Source of the DNA: Pararoseomonas sp. SCSIO 73927
GTDB taxonomy: Bacteria; Pseudomonadota; Alphaproteobacteria; Acetobacterales; Acetobacteraceae
DNA: 64,000 nt
Assembly (NCBI RefSeq): GCF_037040815.1
Contig: NZ_CP146232.1
Span: forward strand, 5,364,001 to 5,428,000
Direction of reading: 5' to 3'
The notes under the pieces are model-generated. The model was not told where the DNA came from. It saw only the letters and a program-made list of their open reading frames with translations, and searched no databases. Position 1 is the stretch's first letter; the number at the start of each line of letters is the position of its first letter. A program made the translations under genes and the position numbers. Positions 41,835-52,840 of this stretch are shown piece by piece.

Positions 41835-43742
41835 CTATGCGCTGGCGCCCTCGGCGCCATCCTCCAGCCCGGTCTCGCCGCTGCGATAGGCGCGCAGGGT
41901 CCGAGAGAGGCTGACGACGCGGGCCTGGGCGGCGGGGTTCCCCGCTTCCAACTCCCGCCTTGCCTCTTCCAGGTCCTCGACCAGCGCGCCCTCGCCCCGC
42001 AGGAAGCCGAAGAAATGCCACCACCCCGCGAGGGCTTCCCCGGGCTGGGCCTCCGGCCCGGCCTCCCGCGGGAGACCGGTCGCGCGAATCACCCAGGCCC
42101 GGGCCTCGTCGAGGCCGGTCTCGTGCAAGTGGGAGACGAGTTCGGCCGAGTCAAGCGAGCCCGGCCCGGCTTCTGACGCTTCCGTGAGGACGAGCCCGGC
42201 GTGCCAGGCCAGCAGGGCCGCCTGGAGGGCGGCGGGGTGGCCGTGGGGGAGTTCCAGCAGGGCGAAGGCCTCCTCCACCTCGTTCAGCAGCCAGGGATGA
42301 GCGAGGGTGATGCCGAGCAGGCAGCGGGCCTGCTCCTTCCGGGTGGCCTCCTGCTCCGGCACCGTGCGGGGGGGCAGGCGCGGCGGCGGGCGGAAGCCCG
42401 GCCGGGCGCCGCCCCTGCCGCCGCCCCTGCTACCGTCCGGGGAGAAGGAACCGGGGGCCGGGCGCGCCTCCCGCGGGCGGCGGGTGCTCTGGAAGAAGCG
42501 GTCCAGCAGGGCGCTGCGGTACTCGGCGGCCAGGGATTTGTCGGGAATCTGCCCTGCCGCCGCGACGAGGTCGTTGCGGAAGGCCGCCCTCCCTTCCGGC
42601 GTGCCGAGGGGGCGGCCATCGGCCATCAGGTCGTAGAGGGCGACCGAAAGGGGCTTCTTCGCCTTCAGCACCGCCTCGAAGGCGGCCGGGCCCTTGGCGC
42701 GGATCAGCTCGTCCGGGTCCTTGCCGCTCTCGACGGTGGCGAAGTGCAGGGTCCGCTCCGTGCCGAGCAGGGGCAGGACCATCTCGGCGGAGCGGGCAGC
42801 GGCGCGGAGGCCCGCCGCATCGGCGTCCAGGCAGAGGATCGGCTCCGGCGTGACCTTCCAGATCTCCTCCATCTGCTCCGGTGTCAGGGCCGTGCCGAGC
42901 GGGGCCACCGCGCCCGTGAAACCCGCCTGGTGCAGGGCGATGACGTCCATGTAGCCCTCGGCCACGATCAGGTCGGCCTGGCCGCGGAACACCGCCTCCC
43001 GCGCCAGGTCCAGTCCGTAGAGGGTGCGGCGCTTGGCGAAGACCTCCGTCTCCGGCCCGTTCAGGTATTTCGGCTGGCCGTCGCCCAGGATGCGGCCGCC
43101 GAAGGAGACGATGCGGCCGCGCCGGTCCCGGATGGGGAACATCACGCGGTTGTAGAAGAAGTCGTTGTAGGTCCCCTCCCGCCCCTCCGCTGGCTTCACC
43201 AGCCCGGCTTCGGCCAGCTGCCGGGGCTCGATGCCCAAGGGCTTGAGGGCGGCGGTCAGGGCACCCCGGCCGGCGCCGGACCAGCCGAGGCCGAAGCGCT
43301 CGATCGTCTCGTCCGTCAGGCCGCGGCGGCGGAGATAGTCCAGGCCCTCGCGGCCCTCCGGCGCGCGGAGCTGGCGCTGCATCTGCTCGGCGGCGGCGGC
43401 GAGAACGTCGTGAAGGGTCCTGGCCTTGGCCTCTCGCGCGGCCTGACGGGGGGACTCCTTCGGCACCTCCAGCCCGGCCTCGTGCGCCAGGCGCTCCACC
43501 GCCTCCCGGAAGGGCAGGCCCTCGGTGCCCATGGTAAAGCCGATGGCGTCGCCGTGCTGGCCGCAGCCGAAGCAGTGGTAGTGGTCGTCATAGACGTAGA
43601 AGGAGGGAGTCTTCTCGTTGTGGAAGGGGCAGCATCCCTTCCACTGGCGCCCGTTGCGGGTGAGCTTGACCTTCCGCCCGATCAGCGGCGGCAGGGGGGT
43701 GCGGGCGCGCAGCTCGTCCAGGAAGTTGGGGGGAAGGGGCAT
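41835..43742 (-). CDS. dnaG: DNA primase
   Basis: 635 residues; lays down RNA primers for replication. The N-terminal zinc finger is CCPFHNEKTPSF ... YHCFGCGQHGD. The Toprim core carries IVAEGYMDVIALHQ and CLDADAAG. The C-terminal region should bind DnaB. It lies 50 bases after the YqeY gene and 71 bases before rpoD. Confidence 0.97.
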   Translation of the reverse strand: MPLPPNFLDELRARTPLPPLIGRKVKLTRNGRQWKGCCPFHNEKTPSFYVYDDHYHCFGCGQHGDAIGFTMGTEGLPFREAVERLAHEAGLEVPKESPRQAAREAKARTLHDVLAAAAEQMQRQLRAPEGREGLDYLRRRGLTDETIERFGLGWSGAGRGALTAALKPLGIEPRQLAEAGLVKPAEGREGTYNDFFYNRVMFPIRDRRGRIVSFGGRILGDGQPKYLNGPETEVFAKRRTLYGLDLAREAVFRGQADLIVAEGYMDVIALHQAGFTGAVAPLGTALTPEQMEEIWKVTPEPILCLDADAAGLRAAARSAEMVLPLLGTERTLHFATVESGKDPDELIRAKGPAAFEAVLKAKKPLSVALYDLMADGRPLGTPEGRAAFRNDLVAAAGQIPDKSLAAEYRSALLDRFFQSTRRPREARPAPGSFSPDGSRGGGRGGARPGFRPPPRLPPRTVPEQEATRKEQARCLLGITLAHPWLLNEVEEAFALLELPHGHPAALQAALLAWHAGLVLTEASEAGPGSLDSAELVSHLHETGLDEARAWVIRATGLPREAGPEAQPGEALAGWWHFFGFLRGEGALVEDLEEARRELEAGNPAAQARVVSLSRTLRAYRSGETGLEDGAEGASA

Positions 43743-43793
43743 GTCTCCCCTTCCTTGTATCCTCTCCGGCTACATCCTCCCAGCAGCCAGCCC

Positions 43794-44252
43794 TCAGCCC
43801 CCCAGCGCCGCCTTCACCATCGGCCCGGCCTTGGCCATGTCCAGCACCGCGGCGTGCTTCGCCTTCAGCGCCGCCATCACCTTGCCCATCTCCTTGATCG
43901 AAGCCGCGCCGGTCTCGGCCACGGCCTCCTTCACGGCGGCCTCCATGGCGGCCTCGTCCATCTGCTGGGGCAGGAAGGACTCGATCACCGCGATTTCCGC
44001 CTCCTCCTTCTCCGCCAGCTCCGGGCGGTTGCCCTGCCGGTACATCTCCACGCTCTCCCGCCGGCTCTTCACCATGCCGCGGAGCATGGAGGTGATCGCC
44101 TCGTCCCCAATCTGGTCCACCCCGCTGGGACGGGAGGCGATGTCCGCGTCCTTCAGCTTGGCGGTGATCATCCGGATGGCGGAGGTGCGGGCCGCGTCGC
44201 CGGCGCGCATGGAAGCCTTCAATTCTTCGGTGAAGCGGGCGCGCAGGCTCAT
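43794..44252 (-). CDS. GatB/YqeY domain protein
   Basis: 152 residues, the normal size of stand-alone YqeY proteins. RFTEELKASMRAGDAARTSAIRM at the start, the central MVKSRRESVEMYRQGNRPELA and IESFLPQQMDE match the family, related to the tail of the GatB amidotransferase. It may help tRNA-dependent amidation but its role is unknown. It diverges from carA across a 138-base region that contains two palindromic operator candidates. dnaG and rpoD follow. Confidence 0.93.
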   Translation of the reverse strand: MSLRARFTEELKASMRAGDAARTSAIRMITAKLKDADIASRPSGVDQIGDEAITSMLRGMVKSRRESVEMYRQGNRPELAEKEEAEIAVIESFLPQQMDEAAMEAAVKEAVAETGAASIKEMGKVMAALKAKHAAVLDMAKAGPMVKAALGG

Positions 44253-44318
44253 TGCGGGTTCTCCTGATCTCGGGGGCGCGGTGTAGATCGGATCGGCCTG
44301 GAGGGCCATGCAAGCGGT

Positions 44319-44335
44319 TGGGAAGAGACTTCCCA
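44319..44335. promoter_or_regulatory. operator candidate 1, TGGGAA-N5-TTCCCA
   Basis: A perfect 7-bp inverted repeat TGGGAAG / CTTCCCA with a 3-base spacer in the YqeY-carA intergenic region. It shares an 18-bp pattern TTGGGAARARAYTTCCCA with the second site 43 bp to the right. Confidence 0.7.
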
Positions 44336-44361
44336 GGCCGCCAGGCGGGCCGCTCTTCCAT

Positions 44362-44378
44362 TGGGAAAAAATTTCCCA
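44362..44378. promoter_or_regulatory. operator candidate 2, TGGGAA-N5-TTCCCA
   Basis: A perfect 7-bp inverted repeat TGGGAAA / TTTCCCA with a 3-base A spacer, ending 12 bases before the carA ATG and just upstream of its ribosome site (AAGGGTGG). Its centre is 43 bp, about four helical turns, from that of the first site. Confidence 0.72.
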
Positions 44379-44390
44379 CATAAGGGTGGC

Positions 44391-45788
44391 ATGCGGACGG
44401 TCGAGCAGATTCTCACCCTCATGGGGGGCGCCAGCGCCGCGGCGGCGCATTGCGGCGTGGGCACAGAGGCGATCCGGAAGTGGCGCCAGGCCCGCGCCAT
44501 CCCGCCGCGCCACTGGACGGCGGTGCTGGCCGCCACCGGCCTCTCTCTTGCAGATCTTCCCCGCGCCGAAACCAACCCCGCCCCGGAGCCCGAGATGAGC
44601 CCTGCCGCCACCCCTGCCCCGGACGCCAACGCCGACACCGTGCCCGAGGGGGCGACGGCCTGCCTCGTGCTGGGAAACGGCAAGGTGATCTGGGGCCACG
44701 GCTTCGGGGCCGCCGGCAAGAAGGTCGGCGAGGTCTGCTTCAACACGGGCATGACCGGCTACCAGGAGACGCTGACCGATCCCTCTTACGCCGGGCAGAT
44801 CATCACCTTCACCTTCCCCCATATCGGCAATGTCGGCGCCAACGCCGAGGACACGGAGGCGACCACCGCCGCCGCGCTCGGGCTGGTGGTGAAGGCGGAC
44901 ATCACGGAGCCCTCCAACTACCGCGCCACGCGGGACCTGGATGACTGGCTGAAGAGCAACGGCCTGCCCGGCATCTCCGGCGTGGACACCCGGGCGCTCA
45001 CCACCCTCATCCGCGAAGCCGGCGCGCCGAACGGCGTGATCTGCCACGCCCCGGACGGGGTCTTCGACCTGCCTGCGCTGCGGGCGGAGGCAGCGGGCTG
45101 GCCGGGGCTGGAGGGGATGGACCTGGCGAAGCAGGTCTCCTGCACCCAGTCCTACCGCTGGGATGGCGGGCTCTGGGCCTGGGGCCAGGGCTACGCGAAG
45201 GAGACGGCGCCGAAGCACAAGGTCGTGGCGGTGGATTACGGCGCCAAGCGCAACATCCTGCGCTGCCTGGCCGATGCGGGCTGCGACGTGACGGTGGTGC
45301 CCGCCACCGCGACGGCGGAGGAAATCCTGCGCCACGGGCCGGACGGCGTGTTCCTCTCCAACGGCCCCGGAGACCCGGCGGCGACGGGCGAGTACGCGGT
45401 GCCGGCGATCCGGGGCGTGCTGGACGCAGGCAAGCCGGTCTTCGGCATCTGCCTGGGCCACCAGCTCCTCGCCCTTGCGCTGGGCGCGAAGACCTACAAG
45501 CTGGACCGCGGCCACCGGGGCGCGAACCAGCCGGTTAAGGACCTCGCGACTGGGAAGGTGGAGATCACCAGCCAGAACCACGGCTTCGCGGTGGACGACA
45601 AGTCGCTGCCCGAGGGCGTGAAGGTCACGCATGTCAGCCTCTTCGACGGGTCCAACGAGGGCATTTCCTGCGAGGGGCGCAACGCCTTCTCCGTGCAGTA
45701 TCATCCGGAGGCCTCGCCGGGGCCGAGCGACAGCCACCACCTGTTCCACCGCTTCACCGACATGATCGACCGGGTGAAGGCGGGCTGA
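44391..45788 (+). CDS. carA: carbamoyl-phosphate synthase small subunit with N-terminal HTH-like module
   Basis: 465 residues. Residues 1-60 look like a short Cro/YdaS-type helix-turn-helix (MRTVEQILTLMGGASAAAAH, then C-G-V-G-T-E-A-I-R-K-W-R and IPPRHW). A Pro/Ala/Glu linker follows, and from about 82 the protein is a complete CarA: the N-terminal carbamoyl domain (FNTGMTGYQETLTDPSY) and a class I glutaminase with nucleophile Cys354 in FGICLGHQ. It supplies ammonia to CarB. An internal ATG at 44595 with GGAG 6 bases upstream would yield a normal 397-residue CarA, so two products are possible. I recall that a short HTH-like motif of this look has been named in annotation libraries, but cannot check that here. 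Confidence 0.94.
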   Translation: MRTVEQILTLMGGASAAAAHCGVGTEAIRKWRQARAIPPRHWTAVLAATGLSLADLPRAETNPAPEPEMSPAATPAPDANADTVPEGATACLVLGNGKVIWGHGFGAAGKKVGEVCFNTGMTGYQETLTDPSYAGQIITFTFPHIGNVGANAEDTEATTAAALGLVVKADITEPSNYRATRDLDDWLKSNGLPGISGVDTRALTTLIREAGAPNGVICHAPDGVFDLPALRAEAAGWPGLEGMDLAKQVSCTQSYRWDGGLWAWGQGYAKETAPKHKVVAVDYGAKRNILRCLADAGCDVTVVPATATAEEILRHGPDGVFLSNGPGDPAATGEYAVPAIRGVLDAGKPVFGICLGHQLLALALGAKTYKLDRGHRGANQPVKDLATGKVEITSQNHGFAVDDKSLPEGVKVTHVSLFDGSNEGISCEGRNAFSVQYHPEASPGPSDSHHLFHRFTDMIDRVKAG

Positions 45789-45789
45789 C

Positions 45790-46422
45790 TTGCCGTCCCT
45801 CGCCTCCCTCCTCGCCTTCGCGGCGCTCTCGGTCGGCCTGGCGATCACGCCGGGGCCGAACCTGTTCTACCTGGTGTCGCGCACGCTGACCCAGGGAACA
45901 CGGGCGGGGATGCTGTCGCTGATCGGGTGCCAGACCGGCAGCCTCGTCATCATGCTCGGCGCGGCGCTGGGCGTGACGGCGGCGTTGCTGGCCGTGCCCT
46001 ATGCCTACGACGCCATGCGGCTGGGCGGCGCGGCCTATCTCGGCTGGCTGGCCTGGGGGAGCCTGCGGCCGGGCGGGCAGGCACTGTTCTCCCCGCGGCC
46101 CATCCCGGCGGAGAGCGGGCGGCGCCTCTTCATCCTCGGTTTCGCGACGGCGGCGCTGAACCCGAAGGTGGCGCTGTTCTACGTCGCCGTGCTGCCGGCC
46201 TTCATGGACCCGGCGCGGGGCAGCCTCTTCACCCAGGGCCTCGTGCTCGGCGCGGTGCAGATCGCCATCTGCACGGTGTTCGACGCGCTTCTGGTGGGCG
46301 GTGCCGGCGGCGTGGCGCGGTTCCTCTCCACCCGCCCGGCCTGGCTGGCCGTGCAGCGCTGGGTGCTGGGCGGGGCGCTGGCCCTGCTGGCCGTGAAGCT
46401 GGCGACGGATCGACGCGCATGA
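45790..46422 (+). CDS. LysE/RhtB-family amino acid exporter
   Basis: 210 residues with about six transmembrane helices. The first helix ends in the family motif ITPGPNLFYLVSRTLTQG, and GFATAALNPKVALFYVAVLP is the second conserved motif. It exports amino acids or related solutes; substrate unknown. The TTG start lies 1 base after the carA stop. Its TGA overlaps the next ATG (ATGA). Confidence 0.9.
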   Translation: MPSLASLLAFAALSVGLAITPGPNLFYLVSRTLTQGTRAGMLSLIGCQTGSLVIMLGAALGVTAALLAVPYAYDAMRLGGAAYLGWLAWGSLRPGGQALFSPRPIPAESGRRLFILGFATAALNPKVALFYVAVLPAFMDPARGSLFTQGLVLGAVQIAICTVFDALLVGGAGGVARFLSTRPAWLAVQRWVLGGALALLAVKLATDRRA

Positions 46423-46667
46423 TCCGCCTGCTGGTCCTCGCCCTCCCCCTCTCCCTGCTGGCCTGGTGGACGCTGACCCGCGTGGGCCAGCCGCGCGACA
46501 GGGCGTGGCTGGGCGGGATTGCGATCTCCTTCGTGGCGCTCGGCGGGATCGTGTTCTTCGCCGACGACGACCGGCAAGGGGGCCGCGCCCTGGCCGCCGC
46601 CCTCTGGGCCGGGGTTCACGCGGTGCTGTTCCTGATCGGCAGGCCGTTCCTGGGGAGGGCGCGATGA
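46419..46667 (+). CDS. small three-helix membrane protein
   Basis: 82 residues with three predicted hydrophobic segments ([47 protein letters not shown]). Both ends overlap neighbours by ATGA, so it is translated between the LysE gene and the next membrane gene. No family recognised. Confidence 0.65.
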   Translation: MIRLLVLALPLSLLAWWTLTRVGQPRDRAWLGGIAISFVALGGIVFFADDDRQGGRALAAALWAGVHAVLFLIGRPFLGRAR

Positions 46668-47050
46668 CGCCGCAGCTGCTCGCCGGCGCCGTCGCCATGA
46701 TCGGCGTGCTGGCGCTGATCCTGAACCTGACGATCGTGCAGGCGATCTATCTCTTCGCCTTCTCCTACCTGCTCTTCGCGGCCGCCGCGGCGGCCACGAC
46801 GCTGCTCTTCCGCTGGGCCATCAAGCTCTTCCTCACCCCGGCCCTGCGCGTCGCCGCGGCCCTGACCGGTTCGCTCGCCCTGCACGGCTGGGCCTGGTGG
46901 GACGGGTGGCACCCGCTCGCCGAACTCGCGCCCTCATCGGACCCGGCCGCCGTGGCCGGCGCCCTGCTCATCGCCCATGCGCCGGTGGCGGTCCTGCTGC
47001 TGCGCGACCTGCCCGGCGCGGCCCCGCCCGCCGCCCCGACCTCTCGCTGA
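46664..47050 (+). CDS. membrane protein of unknown function
   Basis: 128 residues with about four hydrophobic segments, the first [17 protein letters not shown]. The ATG overlaps the previous stop (ATGA), and carB follows 11 bases later. Expression with carA and carB is therefore likely. I recognise no family. Confidence 0.65.
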   Translation: MTPQLLAGAVAMIGVLALILNLTIVQAIYLFAFSYLLFAAAAAATTLLFRWAIKLFLTPALRVAAALTGSLALHGWAWWDGWHPLAELAPSSDPAAVAGALLIAHAPVAVLLLRDLPGAAPPAAPTSR

Positions 47051-47061
47051 ACGAGACGCCC

Positions 47062-50310
<3,249 letters not shown>

Positions 50311-50335
50311 GGTCCGAGAGGGCCCCACCCGACAA

Positions 50336-50370
50336 GGGGCGGGACCGGCCGAAAGGCCGGCACCCGCCCC
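50336..50370 (+). terminator. terminator after carB
   Basis: A long stem: outer GGGGCGGG / CCCGCCCC and inner CCGGCC / GGCCGG with a GAAA tetraloop, starting 25 bases past the carB stop. The tail AAGCGTTTCAG is only mildly U-rich. Confidence 0.65.
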
Positions 50371-50509
50371 AAGCGTTTCAGCCGCCGCGTCCCCATGCTC
50401 CTGCGAGGGCTGGGGGCGCGGCGGCCGCATCTAGGCCGGCCCGGTGCCCTGAAGGGGTGCGGGGCCGGATTCGTGAGACGTGACCGCCAGTCCCGGGGGA
50501 AACCCGCCC

Positions 50510-50980
50510 ATGCAGAAGTTCCCGATGACCGCCGAGGGCCTCGCCCGTCTCGAGGACGAGCTGCGCGTCCTGCGCGCCGAGGAGCGTCCGGCCGTGATCC
50601 GCGCCATCGCCGAGGCCCGCGCCCATGGCGACCTCTCGGAGAACGCCGAGTACCACGCGGCGCGCGAGAAGCAGTCCTTCATCGAGGGCCGTATCGCCGA
50701 CCTGGAAGGGGTGATCCCCTCCGTCGAGGTGATCGACGTCTCCAAGATGTCCGGCGACCAGGTGCGCTTCGGCGCCCGCGTCACGATCGTCGACGAGGAG
50801 ACGGAGGACGAGAAGACCTACCGCATCGTCGGCGCCTACGAGGCGGACATGAAGAACGGGTCGATCTCCATCTCCTCGCCCCTCGCCAAGGCCCTGCTCG
50901 GGCGCAAGGTGGGGGACAGCGTCGAGGTCCCGGCGCCGGGCGGGGCCCGCTCCGTCGAGATCACCAAGGTCGCCTTCTGA
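50510..50980 (+). CDS. greA: transcription elongation factor GreA
   Basis: 156 residues. The N-terminal coiled coil carries MTAEGLARLEDELRVLR and the tip residues D-L-S-E-N-A-E-Y-H-A-A-R, which reach the polymerase active site to stimulate transcript cleavage. The C-terminal FKBP-like domain includes ISSPLAKALLGRKVGD. ATG at 50510 with GGGGGAAA upstream. ilvA follows 7 bases later. Confidence 0.97.
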   Translation: MQKFPMTAEGLARLEDELRVLRAEERPAVIRAIAEARAHGDLSENAEYHAAREKQSFIEGRIADLEGVIPSVEVIDVSKMSGDQVRFGARVTIVDEETEDEKTYRIVGAYEADMKNGSISISSPLAKALLGRKVGDSVEVPAPGGARSVEITKVAF

Positions 50981-50987
50981 GCCGGCC

Positions 50988-52223
50988 GTGCTGAGCGCCG
51001 CCGCGGACGCCCCGGTGGCGCCGGCCATCACGCTCGCCGATGTGCGCGCGGCGGCGGAGCGGATCCGCGGCGCCGTGATGCGCACGCCCACCATCCCGGC
51101 CCCTTCCGTGGGCCGTGCGACGGGCTGCGACGTCTGGCTGAAGCTCGACAACCTCCAGGCCACCGGCGCCTTCAAGGAGCGGGGCGCGGCGAACCGCCTG
51201 GCGCTGCTGACGGCGCGGGAGAAAGCGACGGGCGTGATCGCCATGTCCGCCGGCAACCACGCCCAGGCGGTGGCGCGCCACGCCAGCCTGCTGGGCATCC
51301 GCGCCACCATCGTCATGCCGCGCTTCACCCCGGCGACGAAGGTGGTGCGGACGGAGAGCTGGGGTGCCACGGTGGTGCTGCACGGGGAGACCCTGGCCGA
51401 GGCCGCGGCCCACGCCCATGCGCTGGCCCTGCGCGAGGGGCTGACCTTCATTCATCCCTACGACGATCCTGGCGTGATCGCGGGCCAGGGCACGATGGCG
51501 ATCGAGATGCTGGAGGACGCCCCGGCCCTCGACACCCTCATCTTCCCCGTCGGCGGCGGCGGCCTGCTGGCCGGCTGCGCCGCGGCCGCGCTGGAGATGA
51601 ACCCGAACCTCCGCATCTACGGGGTGGAGGTGGAGGGCTATCCGGCGATGGCGCAGCGCCTGGCGGGCCAGCCCGTCTCCGTCGGCGGCCCGACGATCGC
51701 CGAGGGCATTGCCGTGCGGGACGTGGGCGAGGCCCCGCTGGCCCTGCTGCGGCGCCTCGGGATCGAGGTGCTGGTGGTGCCAGAGCGCGCGGTGGAGCAG
51801 GGCATCGCCCTGCTGGCAGAGGGCGCCAAGGTGGTGGCGGAGGGCGCGGGCGCCACGGGCGTGGCGGCCCTTCTGGCCCACCCCGCCCGCTTCGCCGGCC
51901 GCCGCGTGGGCACGCCCGTCTGCGGCGGCAACATCGACGCCCGGGCCCTCTCCAACGTGCTGCTGCGCCAACTCCTGCGCGATGGCCGCATCATGCGCCT
52001 GCACTTCGACATCCCGGACCGGCCGGGCGTGCTGGCCGACATCTCCCGCCGCATCTCGGAGGCGGGGGGGAACGTGATCGAGGTGAAGCACCAGCAGCTC
52101 TTCGGCGCCCCCACCGTGCAGTCCACGGAGCTGGAGCTGATGATCGAGGTGCGGGATGCCGCCCAGGGCGCGGCGCTGATCGCCGCGCTGGAGGCGGGCG
52201 ACTACGTGGTCCGCCGCGGCTGA
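50988..52223 (+). CDS. ilvA: threonine ammonia-lyase (biosynthetic type with ACT domain)
   Basis: 411 residues. A PLP-dependent fold-II enzyme: the PLP Lys63 is in ATGAFKERGA, the phosphate-binding glycines are VGGGGLLAG, and MSAGNHAQAVA is the substrate loop. Residues about 335-411 (LHFDIPDRPGVLADISRRI) form one ACT domain. The single-ACT, about 400-residue architecture is common in bacteria. It makes 2-oxobutanoate, the first step to isoleucine; the annotation may equally read catabolic TdcB-like. GTG start. Confidence 0.92.
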   Translation: MLSAAADAPVAPAITLADVRAAAERIRGAVMRTPTIPAPSVGRATGCDVWLKLDNLQATGAFKERGAANRLALLTAREKATGVIAMSAGNHAQAVARHASLLGIRATIVMPRFTPATKVVRTESWGATVVLHGETLAEAAAHAHALALREGLTFIHPYDDPGVIAGQGTMAIEMLEDAPALDTLIFPVGGGGLLAGCAAAALEMNPNLRIYGVEVEGYPAMAQRLAGQPVSVGGPTIAEGIAVRDVGEAPLALLRRLGIEVLVVPERAVEQGIALLAEGAKVVAEGAGATGVAALLAHPARFAGRRVGTPVCGGNIDARALSNVLLRQLLRDGRIMRLHFDIPDRPGVLADISRRISEAGGNVIEVKHQQLFGAPTVQSTELELMIEVRDAAQGAALIAALEAGDYVVRRG

Positions 52224-52299
52224 GACGCCGCCCGTGGCGCAACCGAAGGGGCGCGACAGGGGTTGTCCGGGGCATGTAGCAGCCCGGAGGCCCCTTTCC

Positions 52300-52812
52300 T
52301 TGCCAGCCCCTGCCCGCACGATCCCCTTCCTGCTGGCCGTGCTGGCCCTTTCCCTGCTGGTCCCCTCGGAGGCCGAGGCCCGCCGGCGGGGCCGCGGCTG
52401 GAGCCCGGAAGCGGCCGTTGCCAGCATCTTCGGCCTGCGCCTCTACGCGCCCGCGCCCCGCTACGCGGCGCCGAGGCGTTCCCGGCGCCCGGCCCGGACG
52501 CGGGAGGCACCGCCCCCTCAACAGCCCGAGGCGCCCGCCCTGGCGGACGCGGCGCCGAGGTCCGCCCCCTCTCCTGCTCCCGCGGCCGTCACGGCGCAGC
52601 CGCTCCCGCCTGCGCGCCCGGCCGTGCCCCCCACCATGGTGAGCGCCGCGCCCGCCGCCCCGGTCGCGCTCCAGCCCACGGCGCCCGCCGCGGCGGCCAC
52701 CGCCCCAGTGGCTGCTCCAGTGGCTGCCCCAATGGCTTCCCCGGTTGCTGCTCCGGCGGCCGCAGCGGCCCGCGCGCCGCAGCGGGGCAGCTGGATCGAT
52801 CCTGTCCGCTGA
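52300..52812 (+). CDS. secreted Ala/Pro-rich protein
   Basis: About 170 residues from a TTG with GGAGG 9 bases upstream (a GTG at 52234 would add 22 residues). A signal peptide (TIPFLLAVLALSLLVPSEAEA) is followed by basic and then Ala/Pro/Val-rich sequence with P-V-A-A-P repeats. Probably disordered in the periplasm. It precedes the penicillin-binding protein by 28 bases, so an envelope role is possible. No family recognised. Confidence 0.6.
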   Translation: MPAPARTIPFLLAVLALSLLVPSEAEARRRGRGWSPEAAVASIFGLRLYAPAPRYAAPRRSRRPARTREAPPPQQPEAPALADAAPRSAPSPAPAAVTAQPLPPARPAVPPTMVSAAPAAPVALQPTAPAAAATAPVAAPVAAPMASPVAAPAAAAARAPQRGSWIDPVR

Positions 52813-52840
52813 TGCCGGCCGAGTTGGGGACGAACTGAGA

